A stretch of DNA of 64,000 nucleotides. Source: Mauremys mutica (lineage: Eukaryota; Chordata; Testudines; Geoemydidae). The notes beneath the pieces are model-generated. The model saw only the letters and a list, made by a program, of their open reading frames with translations. It did no database searches and was not told the DNA's origin. The position numbers and the translations under genes are program-made. Positions 56,378 to 64,000 of this stretch are shown here, one piece after another (within the stretch, counting starts at the first letter, position 1; each line of letters opens with the position of its first letter). The stretch is from positions 274,208,045-274,272,044 of the forward strand of contig NC_059072.1 in the NCBI RefSeq assembly GCF_020497125.1, in the 5' to 3' direction.

Positions 56378-56560
56378 GGAATTGTCTACACGGAGACACT
56401 AAGAAAAATTAATCTAAATTAACTAAGGGTGTGAATTTAAAGTGGATTAGACGAACCACATTAGCCCCTTGTGTGGATATTCAGTTAAATAGTCTTAAAT
56501 CAGTTTAACTAATCCACTTTAAATTCACACCCTTAGTTAATGTTTATAATTTTCCGGAGT
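56378..56560. mobile_element. MITE with 32-bp perfect inverted repeat
   Basis: The 32 bases at 56419-56450 ('ttaactaagggtgtgaattt...') are exactly the reverse complement of 56509-56540, separated by 58 bases. The left flank 'ggaattgtctacacggagac' fits the terminus of a sauropsid MITE family. The right terminus is unclear. A second MITE-like piece ('cttgtctatactgcaaggca' to 'gatctaactgcctgtgg') lies directly downstream at 56562-56645. Confidence 0.75.
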
Positions 56561-56687
56561 GCTTGTCTATACTGCAAGGCAGTGCGGACTACGAGAATAT
56601 GAACTGCAGAGCGCACCAAAGTATTGGGATCTAACTGCCTGTGGTGTTTAGATGTTGCTTGTAATTATTAGAACTGGGAGCACTGGC

Positions 56688-56849
56688 TGTTGTGAGTCTG
56701 AAAGGACAGGAAACAGGAAGGAGGGGGGAGGAGTTGAGGCGGCAGAGTGAGAGTTACAGAGGGTGCAGCAGCAGCTTGGTAAAGAGGTTTCCACTTTAAA
56801 AATAAAGTCCTGTTGAAGTTTGTTAGTACCTTGCCTGGCTGATACAACA
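56688..56849 (+). repeat. 5' LTR of Ty3/gypsy element
   Basis: It begins 'tgttgtgagtctg' and ends 'gctgatacaaca', giving six-base TGTTGT/ACAACA inverted termini. The polyadenylation signal 'aataaa' is at 56801-56806, about 43 bases before the end. About 162 bases is short for an LTR but acceptable in gypsy elements. The left border is inferred from the termini because no 3' LTR is left for comparison. Confidence 0.72.
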
Positions 56850-56863
56850 TTTTAGCGACGAGG

Positions 56864-57480
56864 ATGGCTCTTCTGCCTCTAAACCCACCTGCACCCTTTC
56901 TGCAAAGCCCAGGTGAGCCTCCAATTGCTTTTACTGTCTGGATCCATATGTTTGAGACTTATCTGCTTGCAATCAGTGCTACAGAGATTTCTGAAGTAAG
57001 AAAGTGTGCTCTGCTAATCCACTGCCTTGGAGCAGAAGGGCAGCATATATTTTACACTTTTCCCCTTGCAGATGATAAATATGAGACTGCACTCACTGCA
57101 TTTTTGTACCAAAAGTGAATGTAGTAGCTAATCACTACAGATTTTGCCAGCATGAGCAGAAACCAGGAGAGACTATAATGCAGTATATTGCCTCCCTGAG
57201 GAGTCTGATTGTAACTTGTGACTTTGGGAATATGGCAGATGAGATGATTAGAGACCAGCTCATTGAGAAAACAACCATGCTTCGTGTAAGAGAACACTTA
57301 CTTTGAGAGCCACAACTTACACTAGAAAAAGCAATAACCATTGCTACTCAGATTGAGTCAGCTACAGCTGAAGCCAAAATAATGAGCAGGCGTACAGGAG
57401 GCACATTCCAGGCTGCAGACAAACAATTGTTCACTATCGCTGCAGACAAACAATTGCAGGAGGAAAACTAATGAAAAGCC
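56864..57480 (+). pseudogene. Ty3/gypsy gag, frameshifted
   Basis: The first frame encodes 'MALLPLNPPAPFLQSPGEPP' and 'FTVWIHMFETYLLAISATEI', then a capsid-like 'RKCALLIHCLGAEGQHIFYT', ending at a stop at 57116-57118. The capsid continues from 57115 in another frame: 'NVVANHYRFCQHEQKPGETI', 'MQYIASLRSLIVTCDFGN' and 'DQLIEKTTMLRVREHLL', with a stop at 57304-57306. This is the conserved gypsy capsid C-terminal region (the 'R-F---Q---E' and 'Y---L--L---C-F' pattern). Degenerate sequence continues towards the zinc knuckle. No major homology region of retroviruses is claimed. Confidence 0.85.
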
Positions 57481-57489
57481 ACTGAATCA

Positions 57490-58182
57490 GCAAATGCAAA
57501 ATACAGTAAAAGCATGCTTTCGCTGTGGACCCAACAATACCTTGCAAGCTACACAGGATGTCCAGCAAAAGTAGCTCAGTGTAATCGTTGCAAAAAGATT
57601 GGGCATTTTGCTAAAGTATGTCGCAGTAGCCAGTTCAATCAACAGGCGCATGCAGTTACAATACCAGATGTTTCTGTGCTTAGCGTGGACAAAACCACTA
57701 CTGCACATATTCCAGAACAGATAAAGTGCGCTGTAAGCATTTCTGCCATACCCTCAGGCAAATCACACTCGATTCAGCTAACGTTGGACACTGGCTCAGC
57801 AATATCTATACTACCTGATTCCATCTATTTGCATTACTTTAAAGATGTGCCTCTTACTGAACCCAAACTTCAGTTGGTGTGCTATTTGAAAAACCATATT
57901 CCAGTACATGGCTGCCTGCCAGCAATAGTTACTTTTGGTGATTGCTGTGTAACTGCAGAGTTCTACATTGTCCACAAAGACACTCCTATCCTTGGCAGAG
58001 ATTTACTGGCTGCTTTAAATCTCAGGGTAGTTAATGGACGAATTGATCTTCCTCAGCAAAGCACCCTTGCGGTACACACACCAGTTTCAGCTGAGACCCA
58101 ACACCAGGTTGAGGAGAAACTCGGCTGTGCTTATGGGTTAATGCATAAAGTTAAAATGCAGAATAATGTGATGCCTGTATGA
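57490..58182 (+). pseudogene. Ty3/gypsy zinc knuckle and aspartic protease
   Basis: A partial first knuckle 'CFRCG' (about 57509-57523) is in a different frame from the second knuckle 'CNRCKKIGHFAKVC' (57582-57623), a C-x2-C-x4-H-x4-C motif that binds nucleic acid. The protease active-site triplet is 'LTLDTGSAISILPDSIY', with D-T-G at 57787-57795, and the late motif 'TPILGRDLLAALNL' (57984-58025) corresponds to the conserved I-L-G-R-D block. The frame is open for 222 codons and stops at 58182, just before the RT. Confidence 0.9.
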
Positions 58183-58199
58183 CAGAAATTATGGCACTT

Positions 58200-58437
58200 A
58201 CCATTTTCAGTCAGGTAAGCTGTTTCAGAGGAACTTAGAAAACTTGTTCAAAAGGACATTATTGAAGAGATTAACTACTCGGAATGGGTTTCACCAGTAG
58301 TAGTGACATTGAAGAAGGGTGGAGGTATTCGCCTTTGTGTGGACTTAAGGGAGTCAAATAAAGCTATTGTGATTGACAGCCATCCTCTTCTTCACATAGA
58401 AGAAGTATTTGCAGAACTCCTTAACCAATCATTCTAC
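58200..58437 (+). pseudogene. Ty3/gypsy reverse transcriptase N-terminal part
   Basis: After stops near 58180-58216 the sequence encodes 'VSEELRKLVQKDIIEEINYS', 'EWVSPVVVTLKKGGGIRLCV' and 'DLRESNKAIVIDSHPLLHIE', the finger region of gypsy RT with the 'S-W-S-P-V-V' and 'R-x-C-V-D-x-R-x-x-N' motifs. It ends at 'AELLNQ', before the F/Y-x-D-D catalytic block, which is absent from the window. Confidence 0.9.
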
Positions 58438-58924
58438 TAAAATTTACCTAACCAATCCTAGCATATTTTAACATGATTAGCTAACCAATTATATCCCACC
58501 ACCTTAATTAGTTTACACCGAGCAAAATTAATTAGAGACCATGCAAATAATTATACAAAACAATACAGAAGTGAGGATGTCACAACTACATCTATACAGA
58601 CATAAGGGTTTTTCAACTGTGTCTATTGATAAGTGAGTTCTTACCAGACAGAAAACTATTAAACTAAATTTCCGTTTACATGTTTTAAGCTCTTTCCTTT
58701 CTCTGGAGGTGATAGATCGGATCACCTTCCTAACAGCAGCAGATTGCCTTATTTCAATATGACTAAATAGGGCCTCAGACTGTCACAGTGAGAAAAGGCC
58801 CTTACACAGATAGACAATGATTTTGATTTTTTCTTTTATACCTCTATAACTAGCTAAGTGATAAGAATATACCTAAATTCTTAAAGTATAGGCCAGACAG
58901 GCTTGAATATCTATATCCTAACAC
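58438..58924. repeat. LTR-like segment replacing the gypsy RT core
   Basis: The ~490 bases contain no gypsy coding sequence. Phrases such as 'aatttacctaaccaatccta', 'tatcccaccaccttaattag' and 'ggaggtgatagatcggatca' resemble a turtle retroviral LTR or internal end, probably in minus orientation. RT codons on the left and RNase H codons on the right do not connect: roughly 400 residues are missing, so insertion was accompanied by deletion or recombination. Confidence 0.5.
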
Positions 58925-58925
58925 T

Positions 58926-59318
58926 TCTGATTATGGACTTGGGACTGTCCTCACACAACTTCATGAGGACAACACAGAGAGGACTGTTGTATTTGCTTCA
59001 AGGACACTAAGTAATTCTGAGAGAAAATATTCTACAGTCGAAAAAGATGTACTTGCTTGTGTCTGGGCTACTGAAAAATGGAGAACTTACCTTTGGAGCT
59101 GCACGTTCAAGTTGTGCACAGACCACAGCCCTTTGACAACGTTGCTCACCACGGAAGGACGGGGAAGAGCAGGATATCGTATTGCTAGATGGTCTGCAAG
59201 ACTACTCTCTTTCAATTATGAACTGGAATATAAGCCTGGAAAGAAAAATGTAGTAGCTGATTGCCTTTCTCGCCTGCCTTTGCCTTCACCAGATGGTCCA
59301 CTGGAGATGAGGATGTAG
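58926..59318 (+). pseudogene. Ty3/gypsy RNase H
   Basis: The frame gives 'SDYGLGTVLTQLHEDNTERT' (first catalytic Asp region), 'VVFASRTLSNSERKYSTVEK' (the conserved S-x-x-E-x-x-Y-S-x-x-E-K/R-E motif), 'DVLACVWATEKWRTYLW', 'FKLCTDHSPLTTLL' with the catalytic 'TDH', and 'YELEYKPGKKNVVADCLSRL'. This is the gypsy RNase H domain almost complete. The last block 'ADCLSRLP' marks its end. It stops at 59318. Confidence 0.93.
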
Positions 59319-59529
59319 TAGTTGCACTTATTACAAGCACTCTTACTGCACTTACAAGATAACAATTTCAAGCGGCTTGTTCAGCATGTCCAATTCAACA
59401 AAAACTATGGGAATTTCCGACAAAGAGATGGCCGAGTAACCCTATGCTACTCTCACAGACAGCAGATTCAAAACACAGAGGATGTTCCCCTGGGCAAAAA
59501 CCTTAGTTACACAAAAGAAAACCCAATTT

Positions 59530-60044
59530 GATTATCCCTCTAATGCATAAAGACAAAGTTACAAAAGGAAATAAACATAAGCTAATTCATTCCTTCTCCA
59601 ATACTGACTACTGGTTGATTCCTGGATCTTTCACTCCGGCCCAGAACTTAATGAATAGAACAAACGAAGAACTTCCCTCCTTCCTCTTGAAACATCTTGT
59701 CCCCCCATTGGTTCCTCTGGTCAGGTGTCAGCTAGGCTAGGTGAACTTCTTAACCCTTAACTGTCTGTTTATGACAACTCCCCTTTCTCCCCGCCCCCTA
59801 TAGCCATTTCAAGATGTGGCTTCTTATTGAGATAGGAGTCTACAAAGGAGCAAAATAGATAATATGAGGAATCATTCATTTCTCTCCCTAAGACAATAGA
59901 AATATTTCCACATAAACACTGCCCAACTGCAAGGGACATGGCTGATTAAATGTGGGAGAAAACAATGAGGCAACTACTCTATGGGATAATATCCCCTGTG
60001 AAACTAAATGATTTTTCATAGGAATATCTGTAACCACGCCTTAG
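59530..60044. other. No gene recognised; repeat remnants
   Basis: 'aacccttaactgtctgttta' (59751-59770) and flanking words resemble the end of a turtle LTR. A C-rich run lies at 59789-59801. No clear boundaries. Confidence 0.35.
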
Positions 60045-61005
60045 TGGGTCACAACTGAGGATGCCAAATTCAGGACGAACTGCTGAGAAATAGGGCCACC
60101 ACAACACAGATTGGTGGTTATTCTTTTATAAAATATACCAAGCCGGCAACAAAAATAAACTCCTGTTTCACCACACTGGCTAACAAGAAAACGTAAAAGC
60201 AGTTTCCTCAGGCATTCTTATATCACCACCAAAAACAGATAAGTTGTTCTTTACAACCAGTCTCATCAAATAATATGTTTTTCTGACCCCAAAGGACCAG
60301 CCACACACCCAGGTCAATATATAACTTAGATCTTACCCAAAAATCATGCTGATGCCAATCCCTTAGTATCTAAAATCTAAAGGTTTACAAGAAAGAAAGA
60401 AAGAATTGGTTAAAGGAATCAATTACATACAGTAATGGCAAAGTTCTTGGTTCAGGCTTGTAGCAGTGATGGTATACATTGCTGTCTTAAGTTAAGTCTC
60501 TGGAATACATCCACAGCTTGGATGGGTCATTCAGTCCATTGTTCAGAGCTTCAGTTTGTAGGAATGTTCCTCAAGAGGTAAGAAGCAGGATTGAGACAAA
60601 ACGGAGAAGATGCAGCTGCCTTTTATAGTCTTTTATCATGCGGCCTGTGCGTCTTTGTTTCAAACACAAGCTGCCCAGCACGTTGCTTAGAAGCCTTAAG
60701 GTTCTCTCCTTGCTGAGTCATAAGGAGCCTTCTCTCAATGGGTCAATTGTATAGCTGATGGTCCTTAATGGGCCATCAAGAAGGTTAGGAGGTGTTGATG
60801 CCAAACTGTCTGGGGGTGTCACCCAGAAGCATAGCCCAAGTTTGAAATACAGACATACATACATATCTATAACATACAATACAAAGGTGATACAAACATA
60901 TAAACAAGATCATCATATCTGGCAAATTATAACATTTTGGCAGATATCTTACATGGCATATCTGACTGTGACTGGTGTCCCAGGGGGGATAGCTATGGTA
61001 ATTCA
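60045..61005 (-). repeat. Putative LTR-type repeat, unit 1
   Basis: Segments here recur further downstream: 'ttggtggttattc' (60110) with 'ttggtggatattcc' (61050), 'ataccaagccggcaacaaaa' (60137) with 'taccaagccagcataaaaca' (61076), and 'aaaggaatcaattacataca' (60411) with an identical phrase at 63172. This shows two units of one family side by side. The layout (T-rich, 'cttttatagtc' near 60621) suggests an LTR in minus orientation. Superfamily unproven. Confidence 0.55.
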
Positions 61006-61136
61006 ATTAGGGTGAACTGCAAAAAATGGGACAGACAATCTCCATAAAGTTGGTGGATATTCCAATACCTAGGTTTACCAAGCCAGCATAAAACAGCTTC
61101 TTTATTACCTTACTGGTTACTCCAGGGTTCGGCAAC

Positions 61137-62593
61137 CAGGGGCGGCTCTAGGCACTAGCAAAGCAAGCAGGTGCTTGGGGCAGCCCATTTGCAGGGGTGG
61201 CAGCCAGCAGGGATACAGCCTGGGAGCTGAGAACCAACAAGGGGCCTTGGGAGCTATAGTTCCTTGGTTAGCTCCCTGCCTAGAGAGCCAGCCCTGGAGC
61301 AGGGAAAGAACTACATTTCCCAGCATTACCTTGGCCGCTATCAACAGGAAAGGAAGGGGGAGGGAGTATGGTAGCTGAAACCTCATGCTGCAGCTTGCTG
61401 TGAATGGAGAGCTCACTGCTAGAGTGGGGTGGCACTGTGAATGGGGAACAAGTGTGCCCAAGGAGTAGAAGGCTTTGGCCCAGATATTCCCTTCAGAAGA
61501 CATCCCCAGACTGGATTAGGGATAGTGGTGTGACCTCACCTTGCAACCCCCAAAGAAGGAATTGGGTAGACTAAATGGACAGTGCCTCTCTCTATCTGAA
61601 GCCTAGCAAGAGAGGTAGTGGATCCCACTAGAATTTAAAATGAAAAGTATGGGAGAAGAGGGTCTGCTAGGGGACTTCGGCAGCTTTAGATACAGTACCA
61701 GGCACGTAGGAGGATTTCTACTTCTGAGCCATGGAAGCAGAAATTGACTTTTCCTTTCCAGATTTAGCTAATATTCAGAAAGGGAATCTAGCACCTGCCT
61801 TCCAGATTTGAACACCTCAAAATTCAGGAGTGCTCAAGCTCAATTTGGGCAGCTATTACTTTATTTCTCCCAAATCAAATATACTGCTCCACTGTAATTT
61901 TCTGTAGAAAAAGTAGGATAAAATTGAGCAAGAAATGCTTCTCAGTGGTTTTTAGAACTGGAATTGCTATTTTCAACAGCCATTGCCTTTTTTTTTTAGT
62001 TTTAGTTTTATTTGTTTAAAAGGAAGACAGTGATATAGCATTGGCAAATTCCCCATAGAAACAAAGACTGGCACAAAAGAATAATAAAGGCACCTCAACT
62101 TTTCCTTATTTATGGAGGACAGTCTTTATAATATGCATCCAGATATCCTTCAATCACACAAGCTGAAAATTGTTCCACTTTACTGCAGTTCTGTAACCAT
62201 ATGGGAACCAATCCTGTCTGTGTTCTGTGCACATCCAAAATTCCTGCTGAATGACCTGCCCTGGGAGCAAGTTACCAGTGACCCAGGGCTGGGGCAGAAG
62301 GACAGAGCAGGTGGGGCGGGGGAGAGCCCAGGGCTCGGGTGGCAGGGGGTGTGGAGGGGGAGAGCCCAGGGCTGGGGTTGCAGGGGGTGCAGGTGAGGGG
62401 GAGAGCCCAGAGCTGGGACGGCAGGGATGTGTGGGTCGGGGGGGAGAGCCCAGGGCTGGGGCGGCAGGGGGGTGTGGGTGGGGGGAGGCCCAGAGCTGGG
62501 GCATCAGAGGGGTTTGGGGGACAGCGCAGGGCTGGGGTGGAGGCAGACAATTTTTTTTTGCTTGTGGCAGCAAAAAACCTAGAGCCAGCCCTG
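61137..62593. mobile_element. Inner hAT-like element of the 'GGGGCGGC' family, ~1.46 kb
   Basis: It begins 'caggggcggctctaggcac' and ends 'aaaacctagagccagccctg', inverted termini matching the family at 20741 and 28364. The octamer 'tcggcaac' is exactly duplicated on both sides (61129-61136 and 62594-62601), and both copies belong to the outer MITE. The insertion is therefore directly demonstrated. It is three times longer than the copy at 20741 and contains an AT-rich middle (61700-62110) and a minisatellite. No transposase domain was recognised. Confidence 0.92.
62281..62530. repeat. G-rich minisatellite, ~40-bp unit
   Basis: Units built on 'gagagcccagggctgggg' followed by a G-rich tail recur at about 62322, 62360, 62401, 62443 and 62486, with unit lengths 38-43. 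It lies inside the inner hAT-like element. The 288-residue plus-strand frame at 62251-63117 and the minus-strand frames of 119 and 152 residues here are translations of this repeat and of MITE sequence, not genes. Confidence 0.9.
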
Positions 62594-63245
62594 TCGGCAA
62601 CCTCTGGCACACGGCTCACCAGGATAAGCACCCTGGACGGCCGGGCCAGTTTGTTTACCTGCCACGTCAGCAGGTTCAGCCGATCGCAGCTCCCACTGGC
62701 CGTGGTTCACCATCCCAGGCCAATGGGGGCTGCGGGAAGCCACAGCTTCCTGCCACTCCCATTAGCCTGGGACAGCAAACAGCGACCAGTGGGAACTGCG
62801 GTCTGCCAAACCTGCCGACATGGCAGGTAAACAAACTGGCCCGGCCTGCCACGGTACTTCCCCTGGCGAGCCGCGTGCCAGAGGTTGCCGACTCCTGGGT
62901 TTTTCAGAAGTCCAAACAACACAGTTCCCTTAAAGTGATCCAGCCTCAGGCCTCCATTCAGATACCCACGTCAAATATGATGAACATTTCTGTAAATCTT
63001 ATTTTGTTATATAAAAGAAAAGGTTCTACCAATCCCAAAGGATCGGACACATTACCTCTCAGGTTAACGAATGTTTCAGATCTTACCCAAATACACACTA
63101 CAGCCAATTCTTATTAACTAGAATCTAAAGGTTTATTTATAAAAAGAAAGGTGAGAGTTAAAATTGATTAAAGGAATCAATTACATACAGTAATAGCAAA
63201 GTTCTATAGCATAATCATAACCAGCAAATCATATCCTTTTTATAT

Positions 63246-64000
63246 ACACCTCACTCGACAACTTTTGTACAATATTTGCTGCAAATATATAACAGTGGTT
63301 GCAACAATGCTCTATATGGTCATATTGTAATCAGATACTGTCACAATATCCATCAAGCATAAATGGATTAGCTCCCATTACATGGTTTCATACAATATAG
63401 GGTACTCTACAGCTGTAGCCAGGATCACTACATGTCTCCTGAATGAGTAAGACTATCATAAGGGTTCCAGGCTGTGCTGAAAGACTGCTTTTCCCTGTGG
63501 TTCTCAGAATACTAGTGTTCTTAAAGTCCCAGACACAAGCTTGTACTCTTAGGGAACCCACAGTCCTAAAGTTCTCCCTCTGGAAGAAGCTATACATCAA
63601 AAATTCTACATGATGGGCTTTGTGGAGTTCTCCCTGTAAATTTGCCTTTTCCATGAGATTTTTGGTGGGAGTGGATAAGAGAGTCCATTCGCAAAAAAAA
63701 TTGTGGTGGGGTACAGCCAACTTCACAATCTGTTAAAAAGTACATCATATTTACACATAAATAATACTTTCTCTCCAAGTTACAGCTACAAACAAGAGAA
63801 AAAGAAAAAAAGATTTAACCCGTTCTGCAGAAAATAAACCTAATTGCCTGGAAGTTATCCTACCATACAAGAGAGAGATTTACAAGGGCAGTGAGCATAG
63901 TATGAGGGAAAATCAGAGTGTCTGAATGGGTTAGAAATAATACTAGTTTGAGGATAGAGCAGGATTCTGGTGAAAGATTATGGTTTAAGGAGAAGAAAGA
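63246..64000. other. No gene recognised
   Basis: AT-rich sequence to the window end. A 112-residue minus-strand frame (63388-63726) shows no known motif and no splice context. It may continue the LTR-like repeat. Confidence 0.35.

Larger units (their letters stand above)
56688..59520 (+). mobile_element. Ty3/gypsy LTR retrotransposon, incomplete
   Basis: In order: a 5' LTR (56688-56849), a leader beginning 'ttttagcgacgaggatgg', gag (56864 onwards), zinc knuckle and aspartic protease (57514-58182), the start of the reverse transcriptase (58200-58437), a foreign segment (58438-58924), RNase H (58926-59318) and a trace of sequence reaching toward the integrase (to about 59520). No integrase core or 3' LTR is visible. 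The order PR-RT-RH is that of Ty3/gypsy elements. Stops and frameshifts occur throughout. Confidence 0.88.
61123..62897. mobile_element. Outer hAT-type palindromic MITE, interrupted
   Basis: Outer ends are 'cagggttcggcaacc' (61123-61137) and 'gaggttgccgactcctg' (ending 62897). The right half (62594-62897) carries 'gccagtttgtttacctgcc' and its inverted form 'ggcaggtaaacaaactggcc', as in the complete copy at 32108. The outer flanks 'ggttactc' and 'ggtttttc' agree at six of eight bases. The left end is separated from the rest by the inner element. Confidence 0.9.
61006..63245 (-). repeat. Putative LTR-type repeat, unit 2, split by nested MITEs
   Basis: The first part is 61006-61122 and the remainder 62898-63245. 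The 1775-base interruption is the nested MITE pair at 61123-62897. The downstream part shares 'atcttacccaaa', 'atctaaaggttta' and 'aaggaatcaattacatacag' with unit 1. Confidence 0.55.

Noticed and set aside
62251..63117. 288-residue plus-strand open frame
   Set aside because: It translates a G-rich minisatellite plus palindromic MITE and LTR-like sequence. Glycine-rich repeats explain the open reading; the same MITE sequence occurs elsewhere in other frames.

Overview
The window looks like non-coding nuclear DNA of a sauropsid, most probably a turtle. The main reason is the set of CR1 LINE copies whose 3' ends carry the 'CTAGATGGACC...TGGTCTGA' tail followed by TTCTTATG octamers, a combination I associate with turtle genomes. 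Abundant palindromic hAT-type MITEs, MIR/CORE-SINE relics and a Ty3/gypsy relic fit the same picture. I found no convincing host protein-coding exon, no functional tRNA or rRNA gene and no CRISPR array. Every long open reading frame that matches a protein family comes from a retrotransposon. Most others are chance frames in GC-rich repeats.

Layout. 0-9 kb: short repeats, a 5'-truncated CR1 3' end (4.1-4.7 kb), an inverted-copy element with an 11-bp target duplication (5.4 kb), a CR1 ORF1 plus start of ORF2 (5.8-6.75 kb) abutting an opposite-strand endonuclease relic of another LINE (6.75-7.2 kb), and MITEs. 9-22 kb: a 0.7-kb LTR-like repeat (11.2 kb), an endogenous-retrovirus-like LTR followed by a possible primer-binding site (13.3-14.05 kb), SINE relics, a TIR element (17.2-18.1 kb), a hAT MITE with target duplication (18.4 kb), a GC-rich repeat (19.6-20.6 kb) and another hAT-like MITE (20.7 kb). 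22-34 kb: AT-rich sequence, a 189-bp tandem duplication (24.1 kb), a degenerate LINE of a non-CR1 clade (25.15-27.45 kb), a three-layer nest (28.1-28.8 kb), several hAT MITEs with 8-bp target duplications and a near-perfect 160-bp palindrome (31.6 kb).

34-47 kb: a long quiet AT-rich stretch, a second 189-bp tandem repeat joined to a second copy of the LTR-like repeat (38.7-39.8 kb), a TIR element (39.9-40.8 kb), a LINE C-terminal relic (42.3 kb), and a solo LTR with 4-bp target duplication (45.87-47.19 kb). 47-53 kb: an old, decayed CR1 followed by the best-preserved CR1 of the window (50.58-52.92 kb; reverse transcriptase in two frames, endonuclease missing). 53-64 kb: quiet sequence, a MITE, a Ty3/gypsy element with LTR, gag, protease, start of RT and RNase H but with the catalytic RT region replaced by another repeat, and a nest of two hAT MITEs inside an LTR-like repeat.

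The genes do not work together as a pathway: the window is a record of successive transposon insertions. The insertion order can be read from target duplications and interruptions. I see no evidence of an undescribed functional system. The most unusual structures are the 160-bp palindrome, the inverted-copy element at 5.4 kb, the nested hAT elements and the RT-less gypsy relic. Repeat family names are from memory of consensus features and were not checked against a database.
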